A stretch of DNA of 64,000 nt from Candidatus Enterenecus merdae (lineage in GTDB: Bacteria > Bacillota > Clostridia > Oscillospirales > Oscillospiraceae). This document shows positions 42,769-52,950 of the stretch, one piece after another. The position numbers and the translations under genes are program-made. The stretch covers positions 62,001-126,000 of the forward strand of contig DVJZ01000026.1 of assembly GCA_018716385.1 (NCBI GenBank), written 5' to 3'. Each line of letters starts with the position of its first letter. The stretch's first letter is position 1. The notes beneath the pieces were generated by a model. That model saw only the letters and a list, made by a program, of their open reading frames with translations. It was not told where the DNA came from and did no database searches.

Positions 42769-44628
42769 ATGGGGGGGATCTTTCGGTGCTTTCTGTTCCA
42801 GACCCGACCCGACCCCGGCCTGTCCCGGGGAATGCGGGCGGCGTTCTGGATCTGGAATTGGGGGCTGGTGGTGGCCGCCGGGCTGGGCCTGGGGCTGGTC
42901 TGCCTGGTCCTTGCCCCGGGCAGCTACGGCTGGGACGTGTTTTGGGACTACTGCTCCAGCCCCGCCTTACTGGCCCTCAACCTGCTGCCCACCGCGCTGC
43001 TGGCTGCCCTGCTGTACGGGCTGCTGGGCCGGCCCTGGCTGGCCCAGCTGCTCACCGCCGTCCCGGCGCTGGCCCTGGCTCTGGGCAACTATTACAAGCT
43101 GGCCTTCCGGGACGACCCGGTGGTGGCCTCCGACCTGGCCTTGCTGGGCGAGGCGGGGCAAATGGCCGGCCGGTATGAGCTCTTTCTCACCACCAAGCTC
43201 GTCTGCGCCCTGGCCCTGGGCGGGTTGAGCGTGGCCGCCCTGGCCCTGCTGGCCCGGGGCAGGCCCCGGCGGAGGGGGCGGCTGGCCGGGGTGCTGATCC
43301 CCCTGGCGGCCATTGCCGCCCTTGTCCCCGTCTACGCCAGCGAGCAGCTCTATGACGACACCGCTCAGCTGGGCCACCTCCAGCAGTGGTCGGCCACCCA
43401 GCAGTATCTCTCCCACGGGCTGTTCTACCCCTTCCTGCACAGCATCCAGGACGCGCTGCCCAGCCCACCCGAAGGCTATTCCCAGCGGACGGCCGCCCAG
43501 CTGCTGGCCCAATACCAGGATGGGGACATCCCCGAGGAAAAGCGGGTGAACCTGGTTGGCATCATGCTGGAGGCCTTCTGTGACCTGTCCGAATTCCCTC
43601 AGATCGAGTTCCAGCAGGATGTATATGCGGACTTCCACCAGCTACAGTCAGAGAGCTACCACGGCAACCTGCTCGCCGACGTCTTTGCCGGGGGCACCAT
43701 CCAGACCGAGCGGGCTTTCCTCACGGGGTTGTGCTCCGGCTCGTTCAACTTCCGCTCGACCGCTTCCTCCTACGTATGGTATTTCAAGCGCCAGGGTTAC
43801 CAGACCTCCGGCGACCATCCCAGCAACCGGTGGTTCTACAACCGCAGCAATGTCAACGTCTATCTGGGGTTTGACCGCTACCGCTTCCTGGAGGACTTCT
43901 ATACCCAGTTCACCGGGGGCTGGACCGCTGATGACAGCATCTTCTTCCCCCAGCTGACCGCCTCCCTGCTGGAGCAGATGGAGGACGAGGCCCCTCTGTT
44001 CTCCTTCTCCGTTTCCTACCAGGGCCACGGCCCCTACGACGACCAGGTGTGCGCCTGGGGAGACGTGGACGACTTTGTGGGCAACCAGGAGCTGGACGAC
44101 GACGCCCGCACCATCTTGGCCAACTATCTGGGCTCGGTGCAGGACACCTCAGCGCGCCTGCTGGCCCTGGCCGACACCCTGCGGGATCTGGATGAGCCGG
44201 TGGTGTTGATCGTCTTTGGCGACCACAAGCCCTGGCTGGGCAACGGGAACAGCGTGTATGAGGCCCTGGGCATCGACCTGTCCCAGAGCGACCGGGATAG
44301 CTTTTACAACTACTGGGCCACCCCCTACCTCATTTGGGCCAACGACGCGGCTAAGCAGGTGCTGGACAATGACTTTGTGGGCCAGGGGCCGGACCTCTCC
44401 CCCTGCTTCCTGATGAACCTGCTCTTCCAGCAGTGCGGGTGGGCAGGGGACGCCTATATGCAGGCGGTGTACGACTGCTGGCAAGCCCTGCCTGTGGTCC
44501 ACGCCAGCGGGGCCTACCTCACCAGCGGCGGAATCCTCACCGACCAACTGTCCGAACAGGAGCAGGCCCTGGCCCAGCGCTTGGCCCATCTGGACTATTA
44601 CCGATCCACCCATTTTGCCTACGGATAG
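42769..44628 (+). CDS. LTA synthase-like sulfatase-family membrane protein (second copy)
   Basis: NLVGIMLEAFCDLSEFP, GTIQTERAFLTGLCSGSFNFRSTASSYVWYFKRQGYQTSGDHPSNRWFYNR, VVLIVFGDHKPWLG. Confidence 0.88.
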   Translation: MGGIFRCFLFQTRPDPGLSRGMRAAFWIWNWGLVVAAGLGLGLVCLVLAPGSYGWDVFWDYCSSPALLALNLLPTALLAALLYGLLGRPWLAQLLTAVPALALALGNYYKLAFRDDPVVASDLALLGEAGQMAGRYELFLTTKLVCALALGGLSVAALALLARGRPRRRGRLAGVLIPLAAIAALVPVYASEQLYDDTAQLGHLQQWSATQQYLSHGLFYPFLHSIQDALPSPPEGYSQRTAAQLLAQYQDGDIPEEKRVNLVGIMLEAFCDLSEFPQIEFQQDVYADFHQLQSESYHGNLLADVFAGGTIQTERAFLTGLCSGSFNFRSTASSYVWYFKRQGYQTSGDHPSNRWFYNRSNVNVYLGFDRYRFLEDFYTQFTGGWTADDSIFFPQLTASLLEQMEDEAPLFSFSVSYQGHGPYDDQVCAWGDVDDFVGNQELDDDARTILANYLGSVQDTSARLLALADTLRDLDEPVVLIVFGDHKPWLGNGNSVYEALGIDLSQSDRDSFYNYWATPYLIWANDAAKQVLDNDFVGQGPDLSPCFLMNLLFQQCGWAGDAYMQAVYDCWQALPVVHASGAYLTSGGILTDQLSEQEQALAQRLAHLDYYRSTHFAYG

Positions 44629-44645
44629 AGAAAGGAATGACCTCC

Positions 44646-45545
44646 ATGACCCACCAGGAATTGGCCCTCACCGCCGCCCGCGCGCGGCTGCTGGGGCTGG
44701 AAATGGTGTACCGGGCCGCCTCCGGCCACCTGGGCGGCTCCTTCTCCGCCCTGGACCTGCTCACCGTCCTGTATCAGAACGTGATGCGGGTCGACCCCCA
44801 AGATCCCCAGGCCCCCGGCCGGGACCGCTTCGTGCTCAGCAAGGGCCACTGCACCCCGGCCCTCTATCCCACCCTGGCCCTGCGGGGGTATTTCCCCGTG
44901 GACGAGCTGGGGCAGTTCCGCTCCATCCGCGGGCACCTGTCCGGCCACGCGGAGATGTGCCATGTCCGGGGGGTGGATATGTCCACCGGTAGCCTGGGCC
45001 AGGGCGTGTCCGCCGCCGTGGGCATGGCCCTGGCGGGCAAGCTGGATAAGCTGGACTACCGGGTCTACGCCATGCTGGGGGACGGCGAGGTGGAAGAGGG
45101 CCAGGTGTGGGAGGCGGCCATGTCGGCGGCCAAGTTCCAGCTGGACAACCTGTGCGCCATCGTGGACGTCAACGGCCTGCAGATTGACGGCCCCACCGCC
45201 GAGGTGATGCCCTCCGAGCCCCTGGATCAGAAATGGGCGGCCTTCGGCTGGCACGTCATCCCCTGTGACGGCCACGACTACGCCGCCATAGAGGCCGCCT
45301 ACGCCCAGGCCGCCGCCGTCCGGGGCCAGCCCAGCGTCATCCTGGCCCGCACCGTCAAGGGCAAAGGGGTATCCTTTATGGAGGGCAGCGCCGGCTGGCA
45401 CGGCAAGGCCCCCAACGACCAGCAGTACCAGCAGGCCAAGGCGGAACTGGAGGGTCAGATCGCGGCCCTGTCCCAGCCGGCGGGGCAGCCCGGCGCGGCC
45501 CAGGCCGCTCCTGCGGAACGGAAGGAGGGAAAGGCATATGTCTGA
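44646..45545 (+). CDS. Transketolase, N-terminal subunit
   Basis: AASGHLGGSFSALDLLTVLYQNVM...GRDRFVLSKGHCTPALYPTLAL...GDGEVEEGQVWEAAM. Confidence 0.94.
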   Translation: MTHQELALTAARARLLGLEMVYRAASGHLGGSFSALDLLTVLYQNVMRVDPQDPQAPGRDRFVLSKGHCTPALYPTLALRGYFPVDELGQFRSIRGHLSGHAEMCHVRGVDMSTGSLGQGVSAAVGMALAGKLDKLDYRVYAMLGDGEVEEGQVWEAAMSAAKFQLDNLCAIVDVNGLQIDGPTAEVMPSEPLDQKWAAFGWHVIPCDGHDYAAIEAAYAQAAAVRGQPSVILARTVKGKGVSFMEGSAGWHGKAPNDQQYQQAKAELEGQIAALSQPAGQPGAAQAAPAERKEGKAYV

Positions 45546-46488
45546 GACCATCGCCACCCGCGCCGCCTATGGCCAGACCCTGGCGGCCTTAGGGGAGGAG
45601 TATCCCGACCTGGTGGTGCTGGACGCCGACCTGTCCGGCTCCACTATGAGCAAGCAGTTTGCCGACGCCTATCCCCACCGGTTCTTCAACGTGGGCATCG
45701 CCGAGGCCAATATGACGGGCATTGCCGCGGGGCTTGCCACCTGCGGCAAGCGGCCCTTCCTGCACTCCTTCGCCATGTTCGCCGCCGGGCGGGCCTGGGA
45801 GCAGGTGCGCAACTCCATCGCCTATCCACGGCTGAACGTGAAGGTGGTGGGCTCCCACGGCGGGCTGTCCGTGGGGGAGGACGGGGCCACCCATCAGTGC
45901 ATTGAGGATTACGCCATCATGCGCGCCATCCCCGGCATGGCGGTGGTCTCCCCCTGCGACGGGCCGTCCATGCGCCTGGCCGTCCGGGCCCTGCTGAACT
46001 ATGACGGGCCGGCCTACCTGCGCCTGGGCCGGCTGGCGGTGGAGTCGGTCACGGACGGGATCCCCGGCTACCGGTTTGAGCTGGGCCGGGGCTTCCAGCT
46101 GCGGGATGGGACGGACGTCACCGTCATCGCCACGGGCATGATGGTGCAGGAGGCGCTGAAGGCCGCCCAGGAACTGGAGGCAGAGGGGATCGGGGTGCGG
46201 GTGATTGACATGCACACCATTAAGCCGCTGGATGAGGAGATCGTGCTGAAGGCCGCCCGGGAGACCGGCGCCCTGGTCACCAGCGAGGAGGCCACCGTGC
46301 TGGGTGGGCTGGGCTCGGCGGTGTGCGAGTGTGTGGCTGGCTCAGGCCTGCCCGTCCCCGTGGTGCGCCACGGGGTGCAGGACGTGTTTGGCCGCTCCGG
46401 CGCGGCCCGGGACGTGCTGGCCGCTTACGGCCTCACCGCCGACGGCATCCGGGAGGCGGTTGGACGGGCCCTGGCGCTGAAGGGCTGA
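45538..46488 (+). CDS. Transketolase, C-terminal subunit
   Basis: YGQTLAALGEEYPDLVVLDADLSGSTMSKQFADAYPHRFFNVGIAEANMTGIAAGLA. Confidence 0.94.
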   Translation: MSETIATRAAYGQTLAALGEEYPDLVVLDADLSGSTMSKQFADAYPHRFFNVGIAEANMTGIAAGLATCGKRPFLHSFAMFAAGRAWEQVRNSIAYPRLNVKVVGSHGGLSVGEDGATHQCIEDYAIMRAIPGMAVVSPCDGPSMRLAVRALLNYDGPAYLRLGRLAVESVTDGIPGYRFELGRGFQLRDGTDVTVIATGMMVQEALKAAQELEAEGIGVRVIDMHTIKPLDEEIVLKAARETGALVTSEEATVLGGLGSAVCECVAGSGLPVPVVRHGVQDVFGRSGAARDVLAAYGLTADGIREAVGRALALKG

Positions 46489-46561
46489 AACGGGGGTTCT
46501 CCGCCCGTCCGGGCCCCGGGCCTGGGCGGGCGGAAGGCCGCTCCAGCGGGGAAAAAAGTTG

Positions 46562-46590
46562 TTGACAAACCCCCTGCCATCGGGTATACT
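46562..46590 (+). promoter_or_regulatory. tRNA cluster promoter
   Basis: TTGACA-17 bp-TATACT. Confidence 0.8.
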
Positions 46591-46617
46591 AATGCTTGCC
46601 CTATTGAGGCCACCCAT

Positions 46618-46694
46618 GGCGGCATAGCTCAGTTGGCTAGAGCGCACGGTTCATACCCGTAAGGTCATGTGTTCGAATCACATTGCCGCTACCA
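46618..46694 (+). tRNA. tRNA with CAT anticodon (Met or Ile2), CCA encoded
   Basis: Cloverleaf; loop TTCATAC; ends TGCCGCTACCA. Confidence 0.94.
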
Positions 46695-46752
46695 CCCGAA
46701 GAGGCGGCGATGGCCGCCCCTTCGGGCCCACCAGTTCCCCCTTGGGCAACCC

Positions 46753-46827
46753 GGCCCGTTGGTCAAGTGGTTAAGACACCGCCCTTTCACGGCGGTAACA
46801 CGGGTTCGAGTCCCGTACGGGTCACCA
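46753..46827 (+). tRNA. tRNA-Glu(TTC), CCA encoded
   Basis: CCGCC-CTTTCAC-GGCGG anticodon arm; ACGGGTCACCA 3' end. Confidence 0.95.
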
Positions 46828-46831
46828 ATCT

Positions 46832-46907
46832 GGAGGCTTAGCTCAGCCGGTAGAGCGCTTGCTTCACACGCAAGAGGTCACAGATTCGAGTTCTGTAGTC
46901 TCCACCA
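46832..46907 (+). tRNA. tRNA-Val(CAC), CCA encoded
   Basis: CTTGC-TTCACAC-GCAAG anticodon arm; AGTCTCCACCA 3' end. Confidence 0.95.
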
Positions 46908-46927
46908 AACACAGCCCTCTGGGCCGT

Positions 46928-46967
46928 AAAACCCCCGGCTCCCTGCACGCAGGGAGCCGGGGGTTTT
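46928..46967. terminator. Terminator after tRNA cluster
   Basis: aaaacccccggctccctgcacgcagggagccgggggtttt. Confidence 0.88.
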
Positions 46968-47170
46968 CTGCAATTTTCTCCATTCTATCACATCCCTCGC
47001 CCTCTTGCACCAAAGGTTTCCCTTTCCCCCTTTCTATCCGGGGAAATGGGCTCCATTCCCGCCCCTTTCCACCACTGTAAAATATTTTCTACTTTCCCAT
47101 TCCAGTTTCATCTTCCTTTCATGTTTCATTGGTAGGATGTGGCCAGAAAGAAGAAAGGAGCTCTTCCCTT

Positions 47171-48376
47171 ATGAACCGGAAACAAAGAAGAAACGCCCTC
47201 ACCGCCCTATGCGCGGCGGGCCTGCTGGCCTTTGCCGCCGGCTGCGGACAGCAGCAGGGCTCGGCCGACTATATCGGCCTGGACGCGGCCAAAACCATCG
47301 CCCTGGAGGACGCGGGGGTGGACGAGTCAGCCGCCTCCTTCTCCATCACCGGGCTGGACCGGCAGAACGGCACCGATTTCTATGCCATCGACTTCACCGC
47401 CAACGGCCAGAGCTATACCTATGACATCGACGCGCTCACCGGCAACATCCTCAACAGCGGCGATGGGGCCGGGGCCTCCCCCGCCTCCATCACCGAGGAG
47501 CAGGCCCGGGAGATCGCGTTGAGCCATGCGGGGCTCAGCGCCGACCAGGTTACCTTCCTGCGGTGTGTGGCCGACCGGGAGGACGGCCGGCAGGTGTACG
47601 ACGTGGAGTTCTACACCGCTGATTTCACTGAGTACGATTACGAGATCGCCCTGGACAGTGGCGAAGTCCTCTCCTATGATTTCGACGTGGAGGGCTATGA
47701 CCGCCCCGCTCCCAGCGCAGATCCCACCCCCGTACCCAGCGCCCAGACCGGCACCACCTCTACCGCCGGCAGCAGCGGCTCCACCTCCAGCGGGGCAACA
47801 TCCGGCGGGTCTGCCGCCAGCGGCGGTACCTCTGGCGGGAGCACCTCCAGCGGCAGCTCTGGCGGCACCACTTCCGGCGGTGGGTCTACCTCTACCGGTA
47901 CCGGCATCACCGCCGATCAGGCCCGGCAGATCGCCTTGAACCACGCGGGGCTCAGCGCCAGCCAGGTCACCTTCCTGCGCAGCCATCTGGACTGGGAGAA
48001 CGGCCGCCGGGTGTATGATGTGGAGTTTTACAGCACCTCCAACTATGCCGAGTACGACTATGAGATCGACGCCTCCAGCGGTACGGTGCTCTCCTATGAC
48101 TACGACGCGGAGTACTATACGCCCCCCAGCTCCGGTGGAAACACCGGCGGCAGTTCGGGCGCCACCATCTCCTTGGACCAGGCCCGGCAGACCGCCCTGG
48201 CCCGGGTGCCCGGCGCCACCGCCAATGACATCCGGATCCACCTGGACTATGACGACGGCCGGGTGGAATACGAGGGCACCATCTACTACAACCAGACGGA
48301 GTATGAGTTCACCATCGACGCCTACTCCGGCGTCATCCGGGAGTGGGACGTGGAGTCCCACCAGGGCCGGTGGTAA
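47171..48376 (+). CDS. Lipoprotein with multiple PepSY domains and a Ser/Gly/Thr-rich linker
   Basis: MNRKQRRNALTALCAAGLLAFAAGCGQQQ lipobox; repeated ITxxQAxxIALxHAGLSAxQVTFLR...VYDVEFYS..EYDYEID..SGxVLSYDYD. Confidence 0.85.
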   Translation: MNRKQRRNALTALCAAGLLAFAAGCGQQQGSADYIGLDAAKTIALEDAGVDESAASFSITGLDRQNGTDFYAIDFTANGQSYTYDIDALTGNILNSGDGAGASPASITEEQAREIALSHAGLSADQVTFLRCVADREDGRQVYDVEFYTADFTEYDYEIALDSGEVLSYDFDVEGYDRPAPSADPTPVPSAQTGTTSTAGSSGSTSSGATSGGSAASGGTSGGSTSSGSSGGTTSGGGSTSTGTGITADQARQIALNHAGLSASQVTFLRSHLDWENGRRVYDVEFYSTSNYAEYDYEIDASSGTVLSYDYDAEYYTPPSSGGNTGGSSGATISLDQARQTALARVPGATANDIRIHLDYDDGRVEYEGTIYYNQTEYEFTIDAYSGVIREWDVESHQGRW

Positions 48377-48461
48377 GCCCGTACCGCACCGCTTCCTGTA
48401 ACAGACCACCCCAGGCAACGCTACCTGAAGACCAAATCTTTGAGAAAAGGAGACCTGAACC

Positions 48462-49610
48462 ATGAAGCTACAAACCATCTTCCGTCGCGCGGGGGCCATC
48501 CTGATCGGCACGTCCCTGGCTGTGGGCCTGCTGATCACCTCTGCCGGCGCAGCCGTCGCCAGCGGCGTGGCTGCCCAGCTGTCCCCCAACTTCACCGTGC
48601 TGGTGGACGGTGAGTCCCGCACCTTCTACAACGTGGCCGGCGTTGAGGTACACCCCATTTTGTACAACGGCACCACCTACCTACCCGTCCGGGCCATGAG
48701 CGAGCTGATCGGCAAGAACGTCAACTGGGATCAGAGCACCTACACCGTCTCCCTGGGCGGAACCCGCACCACCCCGCCCACCGTGGGCACGCCTGACCTC
48801 TACGCCGTGACCCGGGATGTGACGGTGCGTCTGTCCCCGGACATCACCGTGCTCATGGACGGCGTACAGCGCCAGTTTGCCGACGCCAACGGCAACACCG
48901 TCTATCCCCTGCTCTATGACGGGTCGGTCTACCTGCCCATCCGGGCCATCGGCAACCTGATGGGAATGAGCGTGGGCTGGAACGGCTCCACCCAGACGGT
49001 CAGCCTGAACGGCAGTACCGCCGGCGAGGGCTCCCTGGTCACCGACGCGGACAGCTTCGGCCCCACTGATCCCAACACCGGCAACACTGGCACCACCACC
49101 CCCACCTATCCCGACACCGGATCCGGCTCCACCGGCACCGGCATCACCGCCGAGCAGGCCCAGCAGATCGCCCTGAACCACGCGGGGCTCAGCGCCAGCC
49201 AGGTTGCCTTTGTGCGCAGCCACCTGGACTGGGAGCACGGCCGCCAGGTGTACGATGTGGAGTTCTACAGCACCTCGAACTACACCGAGTACGACTATGA
49301 GATCGACGCCACCAACGGCACAATCCTCTCCTACGATTACGATGCAGAGTACTGGAACCGTCCCAGCTATCCCAGCTATCCTAACACCGGCTCCGGCGGC
49401 ACCAGCGCTGCCATCTCCCTGGAAGAGGCCAAGCAGATCGCTTTGGCCCGGGTTCCCGGCGCCACCAATATCCGCATCCACCTGGAATGGGATGACGGTC
49501 GGCTGCAGTACGAGGGCTCCATCTACTATGGCTACTGGGAGTATGAGTTCTCCATGGATGCCAACACCGGCACCATCTGGGAGTGGGAGCGGGATCACAT
49601 CTACGACTGA
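48462..49610 (+). CDS. Copper-amine-oxidase-like N-terminal domains plus PepSY domains, secreted
   Basis: Signal peptide; two NGTTYLPVRAMSELIGKNVNWDQSTYTVSLGG-type modules; PepSY repeats similar to 47171-48376. Confidence 0.85.
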   Translation: MKLQTIFRRAGAILIGTSLAVGLLITSAGAAVASGVAAQLSPNFTVLVDGESRTFYNVAGVEVHPILYNGTTYLPVRAMSELIGKNVNWDQSTYTVSLGGTRTTPPTVGTPDLYAVTRDVTVRLSPDITVLMDGVQRQFADANGNTVYPLLYDGSVYLPIRAIGNLMGMSVGWNGSTQTVSLNGSTAGEGSLVTDADSFGPTDPNTGNTGTTTPTYPDTGSGSTGTGITAEQAQQIALNHAGLSASQVAFVRSHLDWEHGRQVYDVEFYSTSNYTEYDYEIDATNGTILSYDYDAEYWNRPSYPSYPNTGSGGTSAAISLEEAKQIALARVPGATNIRIHLEWDDGRLQYEGSIYYGYWEYEFSMDANTGTIWEWERDHIYD

Positions 49611-49662
49611 TCTCTTCCCCTGATCCTACTCTCTTTCACATTTTATCAGTCAGGAGATCCCT

Positions 49663-50022
49663 ATGAAAAAGCATCCTTGGTTTCAGCTCTATCCGGAACA
49701 TCACGGGGCCTCGCGCTGTTCCATCGCCGGCGGCGGCGTAAAACTCCTCTCCCTCTTTATCCTGGCCGCCGCCATCCTCTACTCCCTGGCCCTTCTGCTG
49801 TGCGGCTTCCGGGTGGCGTCCGCCGCCGGGCTGGGCACCGCCCTGGTGTTCCTGATGGACGAACTGGATGACATGGTGTTGCTCGCCTTCTTCCTCTGGG
49901 GGGCCTTCGCCGCCTGTCGGTTCGCCGCCAGCGTGCTCCACGCCAAGGCGGAGCTGCTGGCCAGAACTGACCAGCCGGCCACCGTCACCCAAACCGCTCA
50001 GGACACCACCACTTCTACCTGA
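49663..50022 (+). CDS. Small membrane protein, unknown function
   Basis: Two TM segments; downstream of PepSY genes. Confidence 0.5.
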   Translation: MKKHPWFQLYPEHHGASRCSIAGGGVKLLSLFILAAAILYSLALLLCGFRVASAAGLGTALVFLMDELDDMVLLAFFLWGAFAACRFAASVLHAKAELLARTDQPATVTQTAQDTTTST

Positions 50023-50289
50023 CCGGGCCCTCTCTCCCCGCCCTCCCTGGAAAGTTTCCAGGGAGGGCGGGTCTTTTCCGTTCTGGCCCCTATGCTGCAA
50101 GGTTTCTCCGCCGTCGTCCCTTGGCCGGGCCGGCCGGGTTTTCCCGGGGAATCCGCCCTGTTGCAACCCCGGTTTCCCCCTGCGTCATGCAGGTTTTCCC
50201 CTGCGCCGATTCATTTTCTCCCGATGCCTTTTGCCTAAAAAGCCCACCAATCCCCTCTGATTTTTATCTATATCCCCGGCCCCTCCCAG

Positions 50290-50319
50290 TTGACAAATCC
50301 ATTTATTTCACGATATAAT
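50290..50319 (+). promoter_or_regulatory. Promoter of amino-acid ABC transporter operon
   Basis: TTGACA-18 bp-TATAAT. Confidence 0.75.
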
Positions 50320-50398
50320 GCAATAAAGTTTTCTTGCGGATTCCCTGTTCCCACGCTCAGGCTTCCCCATCCGCCCAGATCCGGTTCGCAGAGAGGAG

Positions 50399-51133
50399 AT
50401 GGTTCCTGTGGTCAAATTGGTCAACGTCAACAAGTTCTTCGGCAGCCTTCACGTTTTGAAGGACATCAACCTTCAGGTTGCAGAGGGAGAAAAACTTGTC
50501 ATCATCGGCCCGTCCGGCTCGGGCAAGAGCACCACGGTGCGGTGCATGAACTTCCTGGAAGAGCCTACCTCAGGCCAAGTGTACATCGACGGGGTGCAGC
50601 TAACCCATAAGAACAAGACCGAATTGGTGCGCCGCTCCACGGCCATGGTCTTTCAGCAGTTCAATCTCTATCCCCACAAGACGGTGTTGGAAAACCTCAC
50701 CCTGGCCCCCATCAAGCTCCAGAAGGTCCCCAAGGCGGAGGCGGTGGAGCGGGCCTACAAGTACCTGGACATCGTGGGCCTGCGGGAAAAGGCGGGCAGC
50801 TACCCGGCCACCTTGTCCGGCGGGCAGCAGCAGCGGGTGGCCATCGCCCGGGCCCTGTGCTCCCGGGCCAAGATCATCCTGTTTGACGAGCCCACCTCCG
50901 CCCTGGACCCGGAGACCGTCCAGGAGGTGCTGGATGTGATGATCCGTCTGGCCAGCGAGAAGAACATCACCATGGTCATCGTCACCCACGAGATGGGCTT
51001 TGCCCGCCAGGTGGCCGACCGGGTCATCTTCATGGATGACGGGCGCATCGTCGAAGAGGGGCCGCCGGAGCACTTCTTCACCAACCCCACCGAAGAGCGC
51101 ACCAAAGCGTTTTTGAGCAAGATCCTGCGCTGA
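50399..51133 (+). CDS. Polar amino acid ABC transporter ATP-binding protein
   Basis: [57 protein letters not shown]...[15 protein letters not shown]. Confidence 0.95.
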   Translation: MVPVVKLVNVNKFFGSLHVLKDINLQVAEGEKLVIIGPSGSGKSTTVRCMNFLEEPTSGQVYIDGVQLTHKNKTELVRRSTAMVFQQFNLYPHKTVLENLTLAPIKLQKVPKAEAVERAYKYLDIVGLREKAGSYPATLSGGQQQRVAIARALCSRAKIILFDEPTSALDPETVQEVLDVMIRLASEKNITMVIVTHEMGFARQVADRVIFMDDGRIVEEGPPEHFFTNPTEERTKAFLSKILR

Positions 51134-51207
51134 TTTCCCGCTTGCAGCGGCGCTCGCGCCTGTAAGAATAGATCGTCAGTCTTGATTTGGAAATGGAGGA
51201 CCCTGTT

Positions 51208-52089
51208 ATGAAACATCGCAAGAAACTGCTGGCCACCCTGCTGGCCGGGGCCATGTGCCTGGCCCTTTCCGCCTGCGGTGGCGGCGACACGCCCGCCTCT
51301 GCCAGCCCCGCCTCGTCCGGCGCCGGCACGTCTGCCAGCCCCTCTGGGGAACCCCTGGCCGCCGACGTGCAGGCCATCGTGGACCGGGGTGTGCTGCGGG
51401 TGGGTGTAAAGCCCGACGTACCCGGCTTCGGCTATCAGGACGTGCTCACCGAGGAGTATTCCGGCATGGAGGTCGACCTGGCCCATCAGATCGCGCAGAG
51501 CCTGGGCGTGGACCGAGTGGCATTCACCCCCGTCACCGCCGCCACCCGAGGCCAGCTGCTGGACTCGGGGGACATTGATATGGTCATCGCCACCTTCACC
51601 ATCACTGACGAGCGCCGGGACAGTTGGAACTTCACCACCCCCTACTACACCGACGCGGTCTCCCTGCTGGTCAAAACCGACAGCGGCATCGCCGACTATG
51701 CGGACCTGGAGGGCAAAGTCATCGGCGTCTCCACCGGCTCCACCTCAATGGAGTCGCTCATCGCCGTGGCGGCGGAGAACGGCGTCACCCTGACCCAGGC
51801 GGACAACTTCTCCGAGTACGCTACCTATCCCGAGATCAAAACCGCCCTGGACGCCGGCCGGGTGGACGCATTCTGCGTGGACGGCTCCATCCTGTCCGGC
51901 TATCTGGATGACAGCGTGGAGATCCTGGACTCCATCCGCTTCTCCCCCCAGGAGTACGGCATCGCCACCGCCCTGGCCAACACCGGCCTGGCCGAATATC
52001 TGGACGAGCTGATCAACACATGGCTGGATGACGGCACCATCGATCAGATGATCTCCGATAACGGCGTGGCCCCCTCCTTTGAGGGCTAA
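51208..52089 (+). CDS. Amino acid ABC transporter substrate-binding lipoprotein
   Basis: MKHRKKLLATLLAGAMCLALSACGGG; GVLRVGVKPDVPGFGYQD...YSGMEVDLAHQIAQSLG. Confidence 0.94.
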   Translation: MKHRKKLLATLLAGAMCLALSACGGGDTPASASPASSGAGTSASPSGEPLAADVQAIVDRGVLRVGVKPDVPGFGYQDVLTEEYSGMEVDLAHQIAQSLGVDRVAFTPVTAATRGQLLDSGDIDMVIATFTITDERRDSWNFTTPYYTDAVSLLVKTDSGIADYADLEGKVIGVSTGSTSMESLIAVAAENGVTLTQADNFSEYATYPEIKTALDAGRVDAFCVDGSILSGYLDDSVEILDSIRFSPQEYGIATALANTGLAEYLDELINTWLDDGTIDQMISDNGVAPSFEG

Positions 52090-52138
52090 GCCAGGCCGCA
52101 CCAGCGGTCCATTGGGGATCGCCCCCAGAATTTCACCC

Positions 52139-52164
52139 GGGGCCGGAGCGGCAGCTCCGGCCCC
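52139..52164. other. Intercistronic perfect 11-bp hairpin without U-tract
   Basis: GGGGCCGGAGC-ggca-GCTCCGGCCCC between binding protein and permease genes. Confidence 0.6.
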
Positions 52165-52236
52165 GTCAGGAGCACCTCACCCACCCGGTGGGATGCCCCT
52201 GACGGAGCATACCACCCCGGCAAAGGAGGTTCTTGC

Positions 52237-52950
52237 ATGATTGAACAGATCCTGACCCCTTGGCGCTGGCAGACCCTGCTCACCCAATGGCCCACCCTGC
52301 TGCGCGCCTTTCTCACCACGCTGGAAGCTTCGGTGCTGGCCCTGCTGCTGGCCCTGGCGCTGGGCGTGATCTTTGGGCTGATGTCCACCTCCCACCACCG
52401 CCTGCCCCGGGTGGTGGCCCGGATCTACGTGGAGTTCTTCCAAAACACCCCGCTGATGATCCAGCTCTTCTTCGTCTTCTTCGCCCTGCCCTATGCGGGT
52501 GTCTCCCTGCCCTCCTTCGCCTGCGGGGTGCTGTGCGTGGGGGTGTACACCGGCGCGTACATCTCCGAGGTGGTGCGGGCGGGCATCCAGTCCATCCCGC
52601 TGGGACAGTTTGAGGCGGCCCACTCCCAGGGCTTCACCTACCTGCAGACCATGCTGCTGATCATCCTGCCCCAGACGGTGCGGATCATCCTGCCTCCCTT
52701 GGTCAACCAATGCGTCAACCTGATCAAGAACACCTCGGTGCTGGCCATGATCGCCGGGGGCGACCTGATGTATGTGGCCAACAACTGGGCCACCAACGGC
52801 AACGCCAGCTATGGCCCGGCCTATCTCATCAGCGGGGTGCTCTACTTCCTGCTGTGCTTCCCCCTGTCCACATGGGCCCGCCGGTATGAGGAGAAACTAA
52901 AGCGGCAGGACACCCAGCGCCCTGCCGCCGGAAAGGAGGCGGCCGCGTAA
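52237..52950 (+). CDS. Amino acid ABC transporter permease
   Basis: EFFQNTPLMIQLFFVFFALP...EVVRAGIQSIPLGQFEAAHSQGFTYLQTM. Confidence 0.94.
   Translation: MIEQILTPWRWQTLLTQWPTLLRAFLTTLEASVLALLLALALGVIFGLMSTSHHRLPRVVARIYVEFFQNTPLMIQLFFVFFALPYAGVSLPSFACGVLCVGVYTGAYISEVVRAGIQSIPLGQFEAAHSQGFTYLQTMLLIILPQTVRIILPPLVNQCVNLIKNTSVLAMIAGGDLMYVANNWATNGNASYGPAYLISGVLYFLLCFPLSTWARRYEEKLKRQDTQRPAAGKEAAA

Noticed and set aside
44646-46488. Split transketolase as a broken gene
   Set aside because: Two-subunit transketolases with overlapping genes are common; both halves have intact starts and motifs.
47761-47900. Ser/Gly/Thr-rich tract as a VNTR or phase-variable repeat
   Set aside because: Irregular codons and no constant unit; best explained as a flexible linker.
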